A stretch of DNA of 39,258 nucleotides from Chromatiaceae bacterium (GTDB lineage Bacteria; Pseudomonadota; Gammaproteobacteria; Chromatiales; Chromatiaceae), in assembly GCA_003562815.1 (NCBI GenBank), contig PWTO01000173.1:1-39258 (forward strand), given 5' to 3'. A program made the translations under genes and the position numbers. Under the pieces are notes generated by a model. The model was not told the DNA's origin, ran no database searches, and saw only the letters and a list, made by a program, of their open reading frames with translations. Shown here piece by piece: positions 23,785-32,200 of the stretch (positions are counted from its first letter, which is position 1; every line of letters begins with the position of its first letter).

Positions 23785-24492
23785 ATGGTCAAATCCATGA
23801 CACTGCGCGAGGCTTGGGCTGGCGAGGCCGACTGCCGAAACTGCGCATTGCGTACATCGGTCCTGTTTGCTGGACTCACCGAGCAGGACTTCGATCACAT
23901 CCACGAACCGATCGATCAGTTCGATCTGAAGCCAGGTACCCCGCTGTACCAGGCCGGCGAGGTCGGTGACTATATGTTCACCGTGCGCAGCGGTTCGCTC
24001 AAGCTCGTCCAATACCTGCCGGACGGCAGCCAGCGCATCGTGCGCATCGTGCGCGGCACCGACGTGCTTGGGCTCGAAGCCCTGCTCGGCAGCGCCTATC
24101 AGCACGACGCCGTGGCCCTCTCGCCGAGCGAGGTCTGCCGGTTCCCGACGCGCGTGGTCAAGGCCCTCAGCAAGGACAACCCAAGCTTGCACGAGGAACT
24201 GATGCAGCGCTGGCAACGCGCGCTCACCGAGGCCGACGCCTGGCTGACCGAACTCTCGACCGGCTCGGCGCGCCAACGCGTTGCGCGTCTGCTGCTGCGC
24301 TTGGTGCGCGATCGCGAATCGAGCGAGTGTCAGCTGTTCGGGCGCGAGGACATGGGCGCCATGCTCGGTATCACCACCGAGACCGCCAGTCGCACCATCG
24401 CCGGCTTCAAGCGCGAGAGCCTACTCGTCGAGTCACGGCCGAATCGCTTCCTGCTCGACATCCCCAATCTCACGCGGATCGCCGAGGATTGA
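23785..24492 (+). CDS. FNR/CRP-family transcription regulator
   Basis: A 235-residue regulator with a cyclic-nucleotide-binding-type sensor domain, a dimer helix and a C-terminal winged helix. The recognition helix reads 'TTETASRTIAGFK', with Glu, Ser and Arg in the positions FNR uses to read TTGAT. FNR-type cysteines at 17, 20 and 118 are present, corresponding to E. coli Cys20, Cys23 and Cys122. The position equivalent to Cys29 is Val26, so a normal 4Fe-4S site looks incomplete. It sits 104 bases upstream of the cyd operon, in the same direction, and is a plausible regulator of it. ATG 23797 is an alternative start. Confidence 0.85.
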   Translation: MVKSMTLREAWAGEADCRNCALRTSVLFAGLTEQDFDHIHEPIDQFDLKPGTPLYQAGEVGDYMFTVRSGSLKLVQYLPDGSQRIVRIVRGTDVLGLEALLGSAYQHDAVALSPSEVCRFPTRVVKALSKDNPSLHEELMQRWQRALTEADAWLTELSTGSARQRVARLLLRLVRDRESSECQLFGREDMGAMLGITTETASRTIAGFKRESLLVESRPNRFLLDIPNLTRIAED

Positions 24493-24544
24493 GAGCGCCA
24501 AAGAGCGTGCGCCTTGGGCGATGAGGCTGTGTGCAAACCGGCGA

Positions 24545-24558
24545 TTGACAGCTTTCAA
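24545..24558 (+). promoter_or_regulatory. Candidate FNR-type operator upstream of the cyd operon
   Basis: TTGACAGCTTTCAA contains TTGA-N6-TCAA and differs from the FNR consensus TTGAT-N4-ATCAA at one base in each half-site. It lies 38 bases before the ATG of the first operon gene. If it were centred at -41.5, transcription would start just before the ATG. The gene for an FNR-type protein lies directly upstream, which makes it the obvious candidate ligand. Confidence 0.4.
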
Positions 24559-24596
24559 TGTGACGCCAACAGGCGGCGACTTAAGCTGCGCGGATC

Positions 24597-25037
24597 ATGG
24601 AACAAACCCTGCTCAACGACCCTTATCCGCTCTTCGTGCTGAGGCTCGATCGTGACGAGATGCGTTACCAGAGCGTCGATGCGATCTGCGACTACTTTCG
24701 CCGCTGCATCGAGGTGCATCGCTGCGGCCAGTTTATCGCCGTCTTCGATCATTACGCCCATACCTGTAACCTGCCGGACGGTCAGGTAGACAGCGAGATC
24801 CGCGCGGCGAAGAATGTGCTGTTTTGCTTCGGCTTAGCCCTGCCGAGCCCCGAGATCCTTGGCCTCAGGCCGCGCTCGATCGGTGTCGCCGAGCTTGATC
24901 GGCAGTTCGTGATCAGCTTCATGGAAACGCCGATGCCGCTCGCCAACGCCGCGATGGAAGACTGGGCGCTCGGGCTGCGTCAGGAAAGCACCGACCCTCT
25001 CAACACCACATCGAACTCGGGATTCCAACCATGCTAG
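24597..25037 (+). CDS. Conserved small protein upstream of cydA (possibly DUF6858)
   Basis: A 146-residue soluble protein with no signal peptide. The visible pattern includes '[11 protein letters not shown]', '[14 protein letters not shown]', 'AKNVLFCFG' and '[10 protein letters not shown]...[20 protein letters not shown]'. I associate this pattern with a small family of unknown function found next to respiratory genes, perhaps DUF6858, but the DUF number is from memory and uncertain. Its 3' end overlaps the cydA start by 7 bases, so the two are translationally coupled. It may help cytochrome bd assembly or sense a ligand; this is inference. Confidence 0.65.
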   Translation: MEQTLLNDPYPLFVLRLDRDEMRYQSVDAICDYFRRCIEVHRCGQFIAVFDHYAHTCNLPDGQVDSEIRAAKNVLFCFGLALPSPEILGLRPRSIGVAELDRQFVISFMETPMPLANAAMEDWALGLRQESTDPLNTTSNSGFQPC

Positions 25038-26653
25038 AGAGCGCAATGGTCGAGCTATCGCGGTGGCAATTCGCCATCACCGCGATGTACCACTTCCTGT
25101 TCGTCCCGCTGACCCTTGGGCTCAGTTGGATGCTGGTGATCATGGAAAGCGTCTACGTGATGACGGGACGCCAAATCTATAAGGACATGACCAAGTTCTG
25201 GGGCAAGTTGTTCGGCATCAACTTTGCCCTCGGCGTCACCACCGGCCTGACCATGGAGTTCCAGTTCGGCACCAACTGGGCCTACTACTCGCACTATGTC
25301 GGCGATGTCTTCGGCGCGCCGCTGGCCATCGAAGGGTTGATGGCGTTCTTCCTCGAATCGACCTTCATCGGCCTGTTCTTCCTCGGCTGGGAGCGCCTGA
25401 GCAAGCGCCAGCATCTGATGGTCACCTTCCTTACCGCCGTCGGCTCCAACCTCTCGGCGATGTGGATTCTGATCGCCAACGGCTGGATGCAGTTCCCGGT
25501 CGGTGCCGAGTTCAGCTTCGAGACCATGCGCATGGAGATGGTCAGCTTCAGCGAGGTGCTGTTCAACCCGGTCGCGCAGGTCAAGTTCGTGCATACGGTG
25601 GCCGCTGGCTATGTCACCGGCGCGATGTTCGTCGCTGGCATCAGTGCCTACTACATGCTCAAGGGCCGCGATCTGGCGTTTGCCAAACGCTCGTTCTCGG
25701 TCGCGGTCGGCTTCGGCCTCGCCTCGGTGCTGTCGGTGATCTTGCTCGGCGACGAGTCCGGCTACGAGGTCGGCGATGTGCAGAAGGTCAAACTCGCCGC
25801 GATCGAGGCCGAATGGGACACCGCGCCCGCACCGGCACCGTTCACGCTCTTTGGCCTGCCGAGCAACGCCGATGAGGAAACCCACCATGCGATCAAGATC
25901 CCCTGGTTGATGGGCTTGATCGCCACCCGCTCGCTCAATCAGGAGGTCACGGGGCTGAAAGATCTGATGCACGAGCACGAGATCCGCATCCGTTCCGGGA
26001 TGATCGCCTATGACTACTTGCAGCGACTGCGCAGCGGCCAGAACACTGCCGGCAACCGCGCCATGTTTAAGGACCACATGGACGATCTCGGTTACGGACT
26101 GCTGCTCAAGCGCTACACCGACAATCCTGCCGAGGCCAGCGAGGCGCAGATCCAGCAGGCGGTGAAAGACTCGATCCCCAAGGTCGCGCCGGTGTTCTGG
26201 GCGTTTCGCATCATGGTCGCCGCCGGCTTCTGGATGCTGCTGCTGTTCGTGCTCGGTTTCTACTTCAACGCCAAGCGCCAGATCCAGGACAAGCCTTGGC
26301 TGTTGCGGGCGTTCTTGCTCAGCATCCCAGTGCCTTGGATCGCCGCCGAGACCGGCTGGTTCGTGGCGGAGTTTGGCCGCCAGCCCTGGGCCATCGGTGA
26401 GGTGCTGCCGACCTCGATTGCCGCCTCAAGCCTGACCACCAGCGATCTGATCATCAGCCTGGCCGCCTTCTTCGTGTTCTATACCGCGTTGTTTGTCATC
26501 GAGATGTTCTTGATGATCAAATTCGGTCGGCAAGGGCCGAGTTCACTGCACACCGGCAAGTATCACTTCGAGAAAGCCCCGGTCGAGCCGCCGGTCGGTG
26601 GTGGTCCGCCCTCGGCAACCGCACCCGCTCGCCAGCAGCGAGGAGATGTCTGA
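25031..26653 (+). CDS. cydA: Cytochrome bd ubiquinol oxidase subunit I
   Basis: A 540-residue membrane protein. His21 (MYHFLF, the b595/d ligand region), the b558 His in 'FVHTVAAGY' and the Met in 'FRIMVAAGF' are present, as are the conserved Glu pair of '[18 protein letters not shown]' and GRQPW. The Q-loop is long and carries the quinol-binding lysine and glutamate ([11 protein letters not shown]), so it is an L-type (long Q-loop) enzyme. With CydB and CydX it oxidises quinol and reduces O2 to water with high affinity. The start is coupled to the preceding gene. The C-terminal tail is Pro/Ala-rich, somewhat longer than in E. coli. Confidence 0.97.
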   Translation: MLESAMVELSRWQFAITAMYHFLFVPLTLGLSWMLVIMESVYVMTGRQIYKDMTKFWGKLFGINFALGVTTGLTMEFQFGTNWAYYSHYVGDVFGAPLAIEGLMAFFLESTFIGLFFLGWERLSKRQHLMVTFLTAVGSNLSAMWILIANGWMQFPVGAEFSFETMRMEMVSFSEVLFNPVAQVKFVHTVAAGYVTGAMFVAGISAYYMLKGRDLAFAKRSFSVAVGFGLASVLSVILLGDESGYEVGDVQKVKLAAIEAEWDTAPAPAPFTLFGLPSNADEETHHAIKIPWLMGLIATRSLNQEVTGLKDLMHEHEIRIRSGMIAYDYLQRLRSGQNTAGNRAMFKDHMDDLGYGLLLKRYTDNPAEASEAQIQQAVKDSIPKVAPVFWAFRIMVAAGFWMLLLFVLGFYFNAKRQIQDKPWLLRAFLLSIPVPWIAAETGWFVAEFGRQPWAIGEVLPTSIAASSLTTSDLIISLAAFFVFYTALFVIEMFLMIKFGRQGPSSLHTGKYHFEKAPVEPPVGGGPPSATAPARQQRGDV

Positions 26654-27795
26654 TGATCATCGACTACGAAGTCCTTAAATTCATCTGGTGGGTGCTGGTC
26701 GGCGTGCTGTTGATCGGCTTTGCGGTCACCGATGGCATGGACATGGGCGTCGGTACCCTGCTGCCGTTCCTGGGTAAGAACGACGATGAGCGCCGCGTCA
26801 TCATCAACACCATCGGCCCGCACTGGGACGGCAACCAGGTCTGGCTGATCACCGCCGGCGGTGCCATCTTCGCCGCCTGGCCGCTGGTTTATGCCACCGC
26901 TTTCAGCGGCTTCTACTTTGCGATGCTCTTGGCGCTGTTCGCGCTCTTCTTCCGGCCGGTCGGTTTCGACTACCGCAGTAAGATCGAGGATAGGCGCTGG
27001 CGTAACGCCTGGGACTGGGGGTTGTTCGTCGGTGGCGCGGTGCCGGCGCTGGTGTTTGGTATCGCTTTCGGAAACCTGCTGCAAGGCGTGCCCTTTTATC
27101 TCGATGAGCTGCTGCGGCCTTACTACACCGGCAACTTCTTCGGCCTGCTCAACCCCTTCGCGCTGCTCACCGGACTCGTTAGCCTCGGCATGCTGACCAT
27201 GCACGGGGCGATCTGGCTGCAACTGCGCACCAGCGAGCCGATCGCCACCCGCGCCAAGCGCTGGGCGCTCTTCATTGGGCTTGCGACCATCACCAGCTTT
27301 GCGCTCGCTGGCCTGGACATGTTCTTCTTCGTCGATGGTTTCAAAGTGGTGAGCATGCCGGCATTGGATGCGATCTCCAATCCGCTGGTCAAGGAGGTCG
27401 TGGTCGATACCCACGCTTGGCTAGACAACTATTATCAGTACCCTTGGACCTTGGAGTTCCCAGCCCTTGGCTTTGTCGGGCTTGGCGGTGCGATCCTGTT
27501 TTCGATGCTTAATCGCGCTGGGCTTGGACTGATCATGAGCGGCCTTGGCATCGCCGGCATCATCCTGACCGCCGGCGCGGCGATGTTCCCGTTCATCTTG
27601 CCCTCGAGCACCGATCCGAACAGCAGCCTGATCGCCTGGGACGCGACATCGAGCCATCTGACGCTGACGGTGATGTTCTGGGCGGCGGTGATCTTCATCC
27701 CCATCATCCTGAGCTATACCACCTGGACCTATGTCAAGATGTGGCGGCGCGTCACGGTCGAGGAAATCCGCGCGCAAGATCACTCGGCGTACTAG
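26653..27795 (+). CDS. cydB: Cytochrome bd ubiquinol oxidase subunit II
   Basis: A 380-residue membrane protein with eight or nine transmembrane segments. The typical N-terminus is 'VLKFIWWVLVGVLLIGFAVTDGMDMGVGTLLPFLGKND'; WDGNQVWLITAGGAIFAAWP and 'FRPVGFDYRSK' are signature segments. The ATG overlaps the cydA stop by one base (TGATG) with AGGAG 7 bases upstream. It forms the oxidase with CydA. Confidence 0.97.
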   Translation: MIIDYEVLKFIWWVLVGVLLIGFAVTDGMDMGVGTLLPFLGKNDDERRVIINTIGPHWDGNQVWLITAGGAIFAAWPLVYATAFSGFYFAMLLALFALFFRPVGFDYRSKIEDRRWRNAWDWGLFVGGAVPALVFGIAFGNLLQGVPFYLDELLRPYYTGNFFGLLNPFALLTGLVSLGMLTMHGAIWLQLRTSEPIATRAKRWALFIGLATITSFALAGLDMFFFVDGFKVVSMPALDAISNPLVKEVVVDTHAWLDNYYQYPWTLEFPALGFVGLGGAILFSMLNRAGLGLIMSGLGIAGIILTAGAAMFPFILPSSTDPNSSLIAWDATSSHLTLTVMFWAAVIFIPIILSYTTWTYVKMWRRVTVEEIRAQDHSAY

Positions 27796-27867
27796 ATCGG
27801 CCGCCGACGCGATCTCCCTGCGCCGGCCCGTGGCTGGCGCGCAACCTCTTTTTTGGAGCAGCAAGGC

Positions 27868-27990
27868 ATGTGGTACTTCACCTGGATTCTCGGCGTCCTG
27901 CTCGCCGTCGCCTTCGGCATTATCAACGTGATGTGGTACGAGTCCTCGCAGTGCATGGGGGATGCGCAAGACGATCAACCCTCGGCCTGA
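27868..27990 (+). CDS. cydX: Cytochrome bd small subunit CydX
   Basis: A 40-residue protein, MWYFTWILGVLLAVAFGIIN followed by VMWYE and a polar tail. The single transmembrane segment and the 'MWYFTWILG' start are diagnostic for CydX, which stabilises the haems of the bd oxidase. It begins 72 bases after cydB, with GGAG 9 bases upstream. The tail (SSQCMGDAQDDQPSA) is longer and more acidic than in E. coli. Confidence 0.95.
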   Translation: MWYFTWILGVLLAVAFGIINVMWYESSQCMGDAQDDQPSA

Positions 27991-28027
27991 GATGGCTCTG
28001 AACCTCTCTGAACGCCCCCAAGCCCCC

Positions 28028-28789
28028 ATGCAGGATTACCACCCCCGCCCCGACCTCCTCGCCGACCGCATCATCCTGATCACCGGTGCCGCCGAGGGGA
28101 TCGGTCGTGCGCTCGCCCTCGCCTGCGCCCAGCACGGCGCGACCGTGATCCTGAGCGGTGCGCGCGCGCAAGCGCTGGAGTCGATCTACGACGCGATCGT
28201 CGCCGCCGGCGGGCTGGAGCCGGCGAGCTTGCCACTGGATCTGGAGACGGCCGACGAGTCCTTGATGCTCGGCATCGCCACCACCCTCGGCGACGAGTTC
28301 GGGCGCCTCGACGGGCTGGCGCATACCGCGCACTACATCCCCTTCCTCAGCCGCATCGACGATTACGACGCCGAGCAGTGGGAGAAGGTGCTGCGCATCA
28401 ACCTCACTGCGCCCTTCTTGCTGACCCAAGCCTGCCTGCCGCTCCTGCGCACGGCCGAGGCCGGCTCGGTGCTGTTCCAGTCCGATCGCGTCGGCCGGCG
28501 CGCACTGGCCTACTGGGGCGCCTTCGCCGCCGCGATGTCCGGCATCGAGGCGCTGATGCAAACCCTGGCCGAGGAGACCGACGGCAACAGCCGCATTCGG
28601 GTCAACAGCATCGATCCCGGCGCCGTGCGCACTGCGCAGCGGCGGCAACTCTACCCAGCCGAAGATCCGAATACGCTGGCGCCCCCGGAGCAGATCATTA
28701 ACGCTTATCTCTACCTGCTCGGTCCCGATTCGCGCGGCCTAAGCGGACAGGCCCTGAGCGCGCAAACGCCGGGCGTCTTGCGAAAATAG
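28028..28789 (+). CDS. YciK-like short-chain dehydrogenase lacking the YxxxK motif
   Basis: A 253-residue SDR-fold protein. The N-terminal 'DLLADRIILITGAAEGIGRAL' matches the YciK family, and the glycine-rich TGxxxGIG motif (residues 19-26) is intact. Ser152 is kept, but the catalytic Tyr is Phe166 and the catalytic Lys is Met170 (GAFAAAM where YciK has GAYAASK), and the NAG motif reads TAH. Classical NAD(P)-dependent reduction is therefore unlikely. ATG 28028 fits the family start; ATG 27992, just after the cydX stop, and ATG 27962 are alternatives. It lies between cydX and the split transketolase, with no gap before the latter. Confidence 0.85.
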   Translation: MQDYHPRPDLLADRIILITGAAEGIGRALALACAQHGATVILSGARAQALESIYDAIVAAGGLEPASLPLDLETADESLMLGIATTLGDEFGRLDGLAHTAHYIPFLSRIDDYDAEQWEKVLRINLTAPFLLTQACLPLLRTAEAGSVLFQSDRVGRRALAYWGAFAAAMSGIEALMQTLAEETDGNSRIRVNSIDPGAVRTAQRRQLYPAEDPNTLAPPEQIINAYLYLLGPDSRGLSGQALSAQTPGVLRK

Positions 28790-29725
28790 ATGATGACGAC
28801 CGAGAGTGCACGCGTCGCCGACGCGGTCCGCCGTCGCGTGCTTGAGCATACCCTGCGCAACAACGGCGGCTATCTAAGCCAGGCCTGCTCGTCGGCCGAT
28901 ATCCTCGCGACCCTCTACCTGCGGGTCATGCGGTTCGGCCCCAGCATCGCCCCCTTGATCCCGCGCGCTTTTGCCGGCGTGCCCAGCCGCGAGAACCCCG
29001 ATGCCTTCACCGGCGCCGGTTACAACGGCGCCCGCGCGCCGGAGCTGGATCGCTTCATCTTCTCCCCCGTGCATTACGCGCTCGTCCTCTATGCGCTGCT
29101 GATCGAGCTTGGCCGACTTGGCCCGGACGCGTTGCAGCGCTTCAACACCGACGGCAGCACGGTCGAGTTGATCGGCGCCGAGCATTCGCCCGGCCACGAG
29201 GTCACTGCCGGCTCGCTTGGTCAGGCCCTGAGCCAGGCTGGTGGTATCGCCCTGGCGCGCCGGCTGCGGGGCGAGTCCGGGCGGGTCTGGGTCTTCATGT
29301 CCGATGGCGAGTTTCAAGAGGGCCAGACCTGGGAGGCGTTCGCCGCGCTGGCCCATCATCGCATCGGCAACCTCGGTGTCTACATCGATGCCAATGCCCA
29401 GCAATGCGATGGACCGATGGCCGATGTGATGACCATCGAGCCGCTCGCCGATCGGCTGCGTGCGTTTGGCGCCGAGGTGCATGAGGTCGATGGCCACGAC
29501 GGTGACGCCTTGGCGGCGCCCGCGCTCGCGCGCCTGTCCACCGCCGCTCCGACCGCCGCCGCCCCGACCAGGCCGCTGGTCGTCATCGCCCGCACCGATC
29601 CCTGCTGCGGCATCGAGCTGCTGCGCGAGCGCGCGCCTAAATTGCACTATCTTCGCTTCAAGACCCGCGCCGAGCAGGACGCCTACGAAGACTTGCTCGA
29701 ACACTGGCAGGGCCGCACCCCATGA
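28790..29725 (+). CDS. Transketolase, N-terminal (TPP-binding) subunit
   Basis: A 311-residue protein corresponding to the N-terminal half of transketolase. The TPP diphosphate/Mg motif is near residues 171-202 (SDG...N, Ser replacing the first Gly of GDG; then DANAQQCDG). The segment 'GAEHSPGHEVTAGSLGQALSQAGGIALA' is the usual SLGQG-type strand. The conserved 'GH' of the N-terminal 'GHPG' motif is Tyr28 (NNGGYLS), as in the family of split transketolases that includes the apulose-4-phosphate enzyme, as far as I recall. The ATG directly follows the SDR stop. It needs the next gene's product to form an active site. Confidence 0.85.
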   Translation: MMTTESARVADAVRRRVLEHTLRNNGGYLSQACSSADILATLYLRVMRFGPSIAPLIPRAFAGVPSRENPDAFTGAGYNGARAPELDRFIFSPVHYALVLYALLIELGRLGPDALQRFNTDGSTVELIGAEHSPGHEVTAGSLGQALSQAGGIALARRLRGESGRVWVFMSDGEFQEGQTWEAFAALAHHRIGNLGVYIDANAQQCDGPMADVMTIEPLADRLRAFGAEVHEVDGHDGDALAAPALARLSTAAPTAAAPTRPLVVIARTDPCCGIELLRERAPKLHYLRFKTRAEQDAYEDLLEHWQGRTP

Positions 29726-29741
29726 GCCAGGACCACAGACA

Positions 29742-30776
29742 ATGATCGAGCTGGTCACCCGCCCCCATCGCTCGAACCTGATTCGCTGGGCCGCAGAACG
29801 CCCCGAGGTGCTGGTGCTCGGCGCCGATCTCACCGCCTCCTGCGAGGCCGATGGCTTTCGCGACCAGTACCCGGAGCGCTTCTTCTCGTTCGGCATGGCC
29901 GAGCAGAACATGCTCGGCTTCGCCGCTGGGCTCGCGCGCGAAGGCTTTTTCCCGTACATCCACACCTTCTCGGTGTTCGTCACCCGGCGTCCATTCGATC
30001 AGTTGGCGATGAGCATCGCCTATCCGAACCTGCCGGTGCGCCTCATCGGCTTCCTGCCCGGCATCACCACGCCGGGCGGCGTCACCCATCAGGCTATCGA
30101 CGATATTGCCCTGATGCGCGCGGTGCCGAACATGACCGTGCTCGAAGCCGGCGATGCGACCGAGGTCGAATCCATGCTCGATGTGGCCCAGGCGATCGAC
30201 GGGCCGGTTTATGTACGCCAACTGCGTGGCGAGGTGCCCAGGCTGTTCCCCGCCGATCGGCCGCTGCGGCTTGGCCAGGCGCGGCTGCTCGGCGGCGGCA
30301 CCGATCTGGCGGTGATCAGCAGCGGCGTCTGCACTGAAGAGGCCCAAGGCGCCGTTGCCGCGCTGCGTCGTCGGGGGGTTGCCACCAGCCACCTGCATGT
30401 CTCCACCCTCAAGCCCTTCGCCGATCCGCAGCTCATCGAGCAGATCGCCAACGCCCGCTATGGCGCGATCACGATGGAGAACCACGGCATCATCGGCGGT
30501 CTCGGTAGCGCGCTTGCGGAACAGCTCGCCGAGCAAGGCATCGGCAAGCGGCTGATCCGGCTCGGGCTGCGCGACACCTATGCCCACGGCGCCAGCAAGC
30601 CCTACCTGATGCGTGAATACGGGCTCGACGCAGCGGCGCTGGTGCATGCCGCCGAGACCCTGATCGGCGACTCGCTCGGGATTGATGACGCTGTCCTGGC
30701 CGAAGCTGCGGCCAACGCACGCGCCGAGGCGCAGGGCGAGACCTTAGCCAAGGCCGACAAGACCGAGGATCTCTAA
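29742..30776 (+). CDS. Transketolase, C-terminal subunit
   Basis: A 344-residue protein corresponding to the pyrimidine-binding and C-terminal domains of transketolase. The catalytic Glu54 that activates TPP is in FSFGMAEQNMLGFAAGLA. It starts 16 bases after the N-terminal subunit gene; earlier in-frame codons overlap that gene and lack family sequence. A 2-carbon ketol transfer is the expected chemistry, but the sugar substrate is not known. The C-terminal 40 residues are Ala/Glu-rich. Confidence 0.88.
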   Translation: MIELVTRPHRSNLIRWAAERPEVLVLGADLTASCEADGFRDQYPERFFSFGMAEQNMLGFAAGLAREGFFPYIHTFSVFVTRRPFDQLAMSIAYPNLPVRLIGFLPGITTPGGVTHQAIDDIALMRAVPNMTVLEAGDATEVESMLDVAQAIDGPVYVRQLRGEVPRLFPADRPLRLGQARLLGGGTDLAVISSGVCTEEAQGAVAALRRRGVATSHLHVSTLKPFADPQLIEQIANARYGAITMENHGIIGGLGSALAEQLAEQGIGKRLIRLGLRDTYAHGASKPYLMREYGLDAAALVHAAETLIGDSLGIDDAVLAEAAANARAEAQGETLAKADKTEDL

Positions 30777-30780
30777 TCAA

Positions 30781-31953
30781 TTGAACAGGCCCGAGCCCAG
30801 TCTGTCACTCAGCGGCGAGCGCTTCACCGCAGTCTACCGCCTCTGCGGCGCGGCGGCCGAGGTCGAGGCGCGCGCCCGCGCGATCTGTCTTGAGCAGACC
30901 GTCGAGTTCCCGCAGGCCCTGATCCCGAACGAGGCGATCCGCGACCAGATCGTCGGCCAGATCGCCGCCATCATCCCCCGCGCCCTTGATGATGGCAGCG
31001 ACGGCTTCGAGGTCGCGATCCGCTACCCGATCGAGAGCGCCGGGCGCGAGCTGACCCAGTTGCTCAATGTCCTGTTCGGCAATGTCGCACTCCAGCCCGG
31101 CGTGCGGCTGCAGCGCATCGACCTGCCGCCAAGCCTGCTGCAGCACTATCCTGGACCTCGCTTCGGCATCGCCGGGCTGCGGCAACGTCTCGGCGTGCGC
31201 GAGCGCCCGCTGCTCTGCACCGCGCTGAAGCCGATGGGGCTGAGTCCGACCGAGCTGGCGGAGCTGGCCTATCAGCTTGCCCTCGGCGGCATCGATCTGA
31301 TCAAGGACGATCACGGCCTGAGCGATCAGCCCTTCTGCCCGTTCGACGAGCGCGCCAGCCGCTGCGCCGAGGCCGTCGCCCGCGCCAATCGGGAAACCGG
31401 GCACGCCAGCCTGTACCTGCCGAATGTCACCGCGCCCGCCGACGAGGTCGCCGTGCGCGCCCAACGCGCGCGCGCACTCGGCGCCGGCGGGCTGCTGGTC
31501 TGTCCGGGCCTGACTGGGCTCGATGCAATGCGCGCCCTCGCCGACGACGAGGCACTGGCATTGCCGATCTTGAGTCATCCGGCGCTGCTCGGCGGCCTCA
31601 GCCTGGGGCCGCATCAGGGCCTAGCGCACGGACTGCTGTTCGGCACCCTGGCCCGGCTCGCCGGCGCCGATGCGACCATCTTCCCGAGTCACGGCGGGCG
31701 TTTCGCGTTCACCGCCACCGAGTGCCGCGAGATCGCGACCGCCGCCTGCGCGCCGCTGCCTGGGCTCGCGCCGATCTGGCCAGTCCCCGCCGGTGGGATG
31801 CATCTGCAGCAGATCCCCGAGCTGGTGCGCTTCTACGGGCGCGACAGCATGCTGCTGATCGGCGGTGACCTGCATGCCGGCCCGGATCTCAGGGCCCGCT
31901 GCCAGGCGTTTCGGTCGCTCGCCGCACAGGCTTGCGAGCAACACACCGAATGA
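30781..31953 (+). CDS. RuBisCO-like protein (form IV)
   Basis: A 390-residue homologue of the RuBisCO large subunit. The Lys175 equivalent is Lys150 (LKPMGLS), but Lys177 is Met152. The carbamylation Lys201 equivalent is Lys175 and Asp203 is Asp177 (IKDDHGL), while Glu204 is His178. His294 (His266) and His327 (His304) are kept, loop-6 Lys334 is absent, and Ser379 is Ala337. CO2 fixation on RuBP is therefore excluded. KDDHGLSDQ is, as I recall it, the pattern of non-photosynthetic rhizobial/Bordetella-type RLPs linked to apionate degradation (3-oxo-isoapionate-4-phosphate), but that activity is inference here. The start is TTG 30781, 4 bases after the transketolase stop. Unknown substrate. Confidence 0.9.
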   Translation: MNRPEPSLSLSGERFTAVYRLCGAAAEVEARARAICLEQTVEFPQALIPNEAIRDQIVGQIAAIIPRALDDGSDGFEVAIRYPIESAGRELTQLLNVLFGNVALQPGVRLQRIDLPPSLLQHYPGPRFGIAGLRQRLGVRERPLLCTALKPMGLSPTELAELAYQLALGGIDLIKDDHGLSDQPFCPFDERASRCAEAVARANRETGHASLYLPNVTAPADEVAVRAQRARALGAGGLLVCPGLTGLDAMRALADDEALALPILSHPALLGGLSLGPHQGLAHGLLFGTLARLAGADATIFPSHGGRFAFTATECREIATAACAPLPGLAPIWPVPAGGMHLQQIPELVRFYGRDSMLLIGGDLHAGPDLRARCQAFRSLAAQACEQHTE

Positions 31954-31957
31954 TTGT

Positions 31958-31971
31958 TTGACAATTGTCAA
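31958..31971 (+). promoter_or_regulatory. Perfect palindrome TTGACAATTGTCAA, candidate FNR/CRP-type operator
   Basis: A perfect 14-base palindrome (TTGAC-N4-GTCAA) 5 bases after the RuBisCO-like stop. It is followed by a -10-like TATCAT at 31984-31989. It lies within the 247 bases upstream of the secreted W/Y-rich protein gene and overlaps the place of a -35 element. An FNR/CRP-family protein is a good candidate binder. Confidence 0.45.
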
Positions 31972-32200
31972 TGACACCTGCGCTATCATGCCTGCCAGAC
32001 CGCTCTAGCGGTTGATGCTTCACTATTTTCTTATAAACTAACGCGCGTCCTGCCCCGATTTGCACCGTGCACCGCTCTGGCCTGCCCCGCACCAAGGCCC
32101 TGGCGACTGCCTCCGATCAACCCACACAACAAGCATCGCGAGCAGGCAGGACGGTTTGCAGCAGCCCATCTTCATTCGGTTCACTGAGTAAGGTTTATCC

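Noticed and set aside
31999-32012. ACCGCT/AGCGGT palindrome as a terminator for the RuBisCO-like gene
   Set aside because: It has only a 2-base centre, no T-run follows, and it lies in the likely promoter/leader of the next gene.
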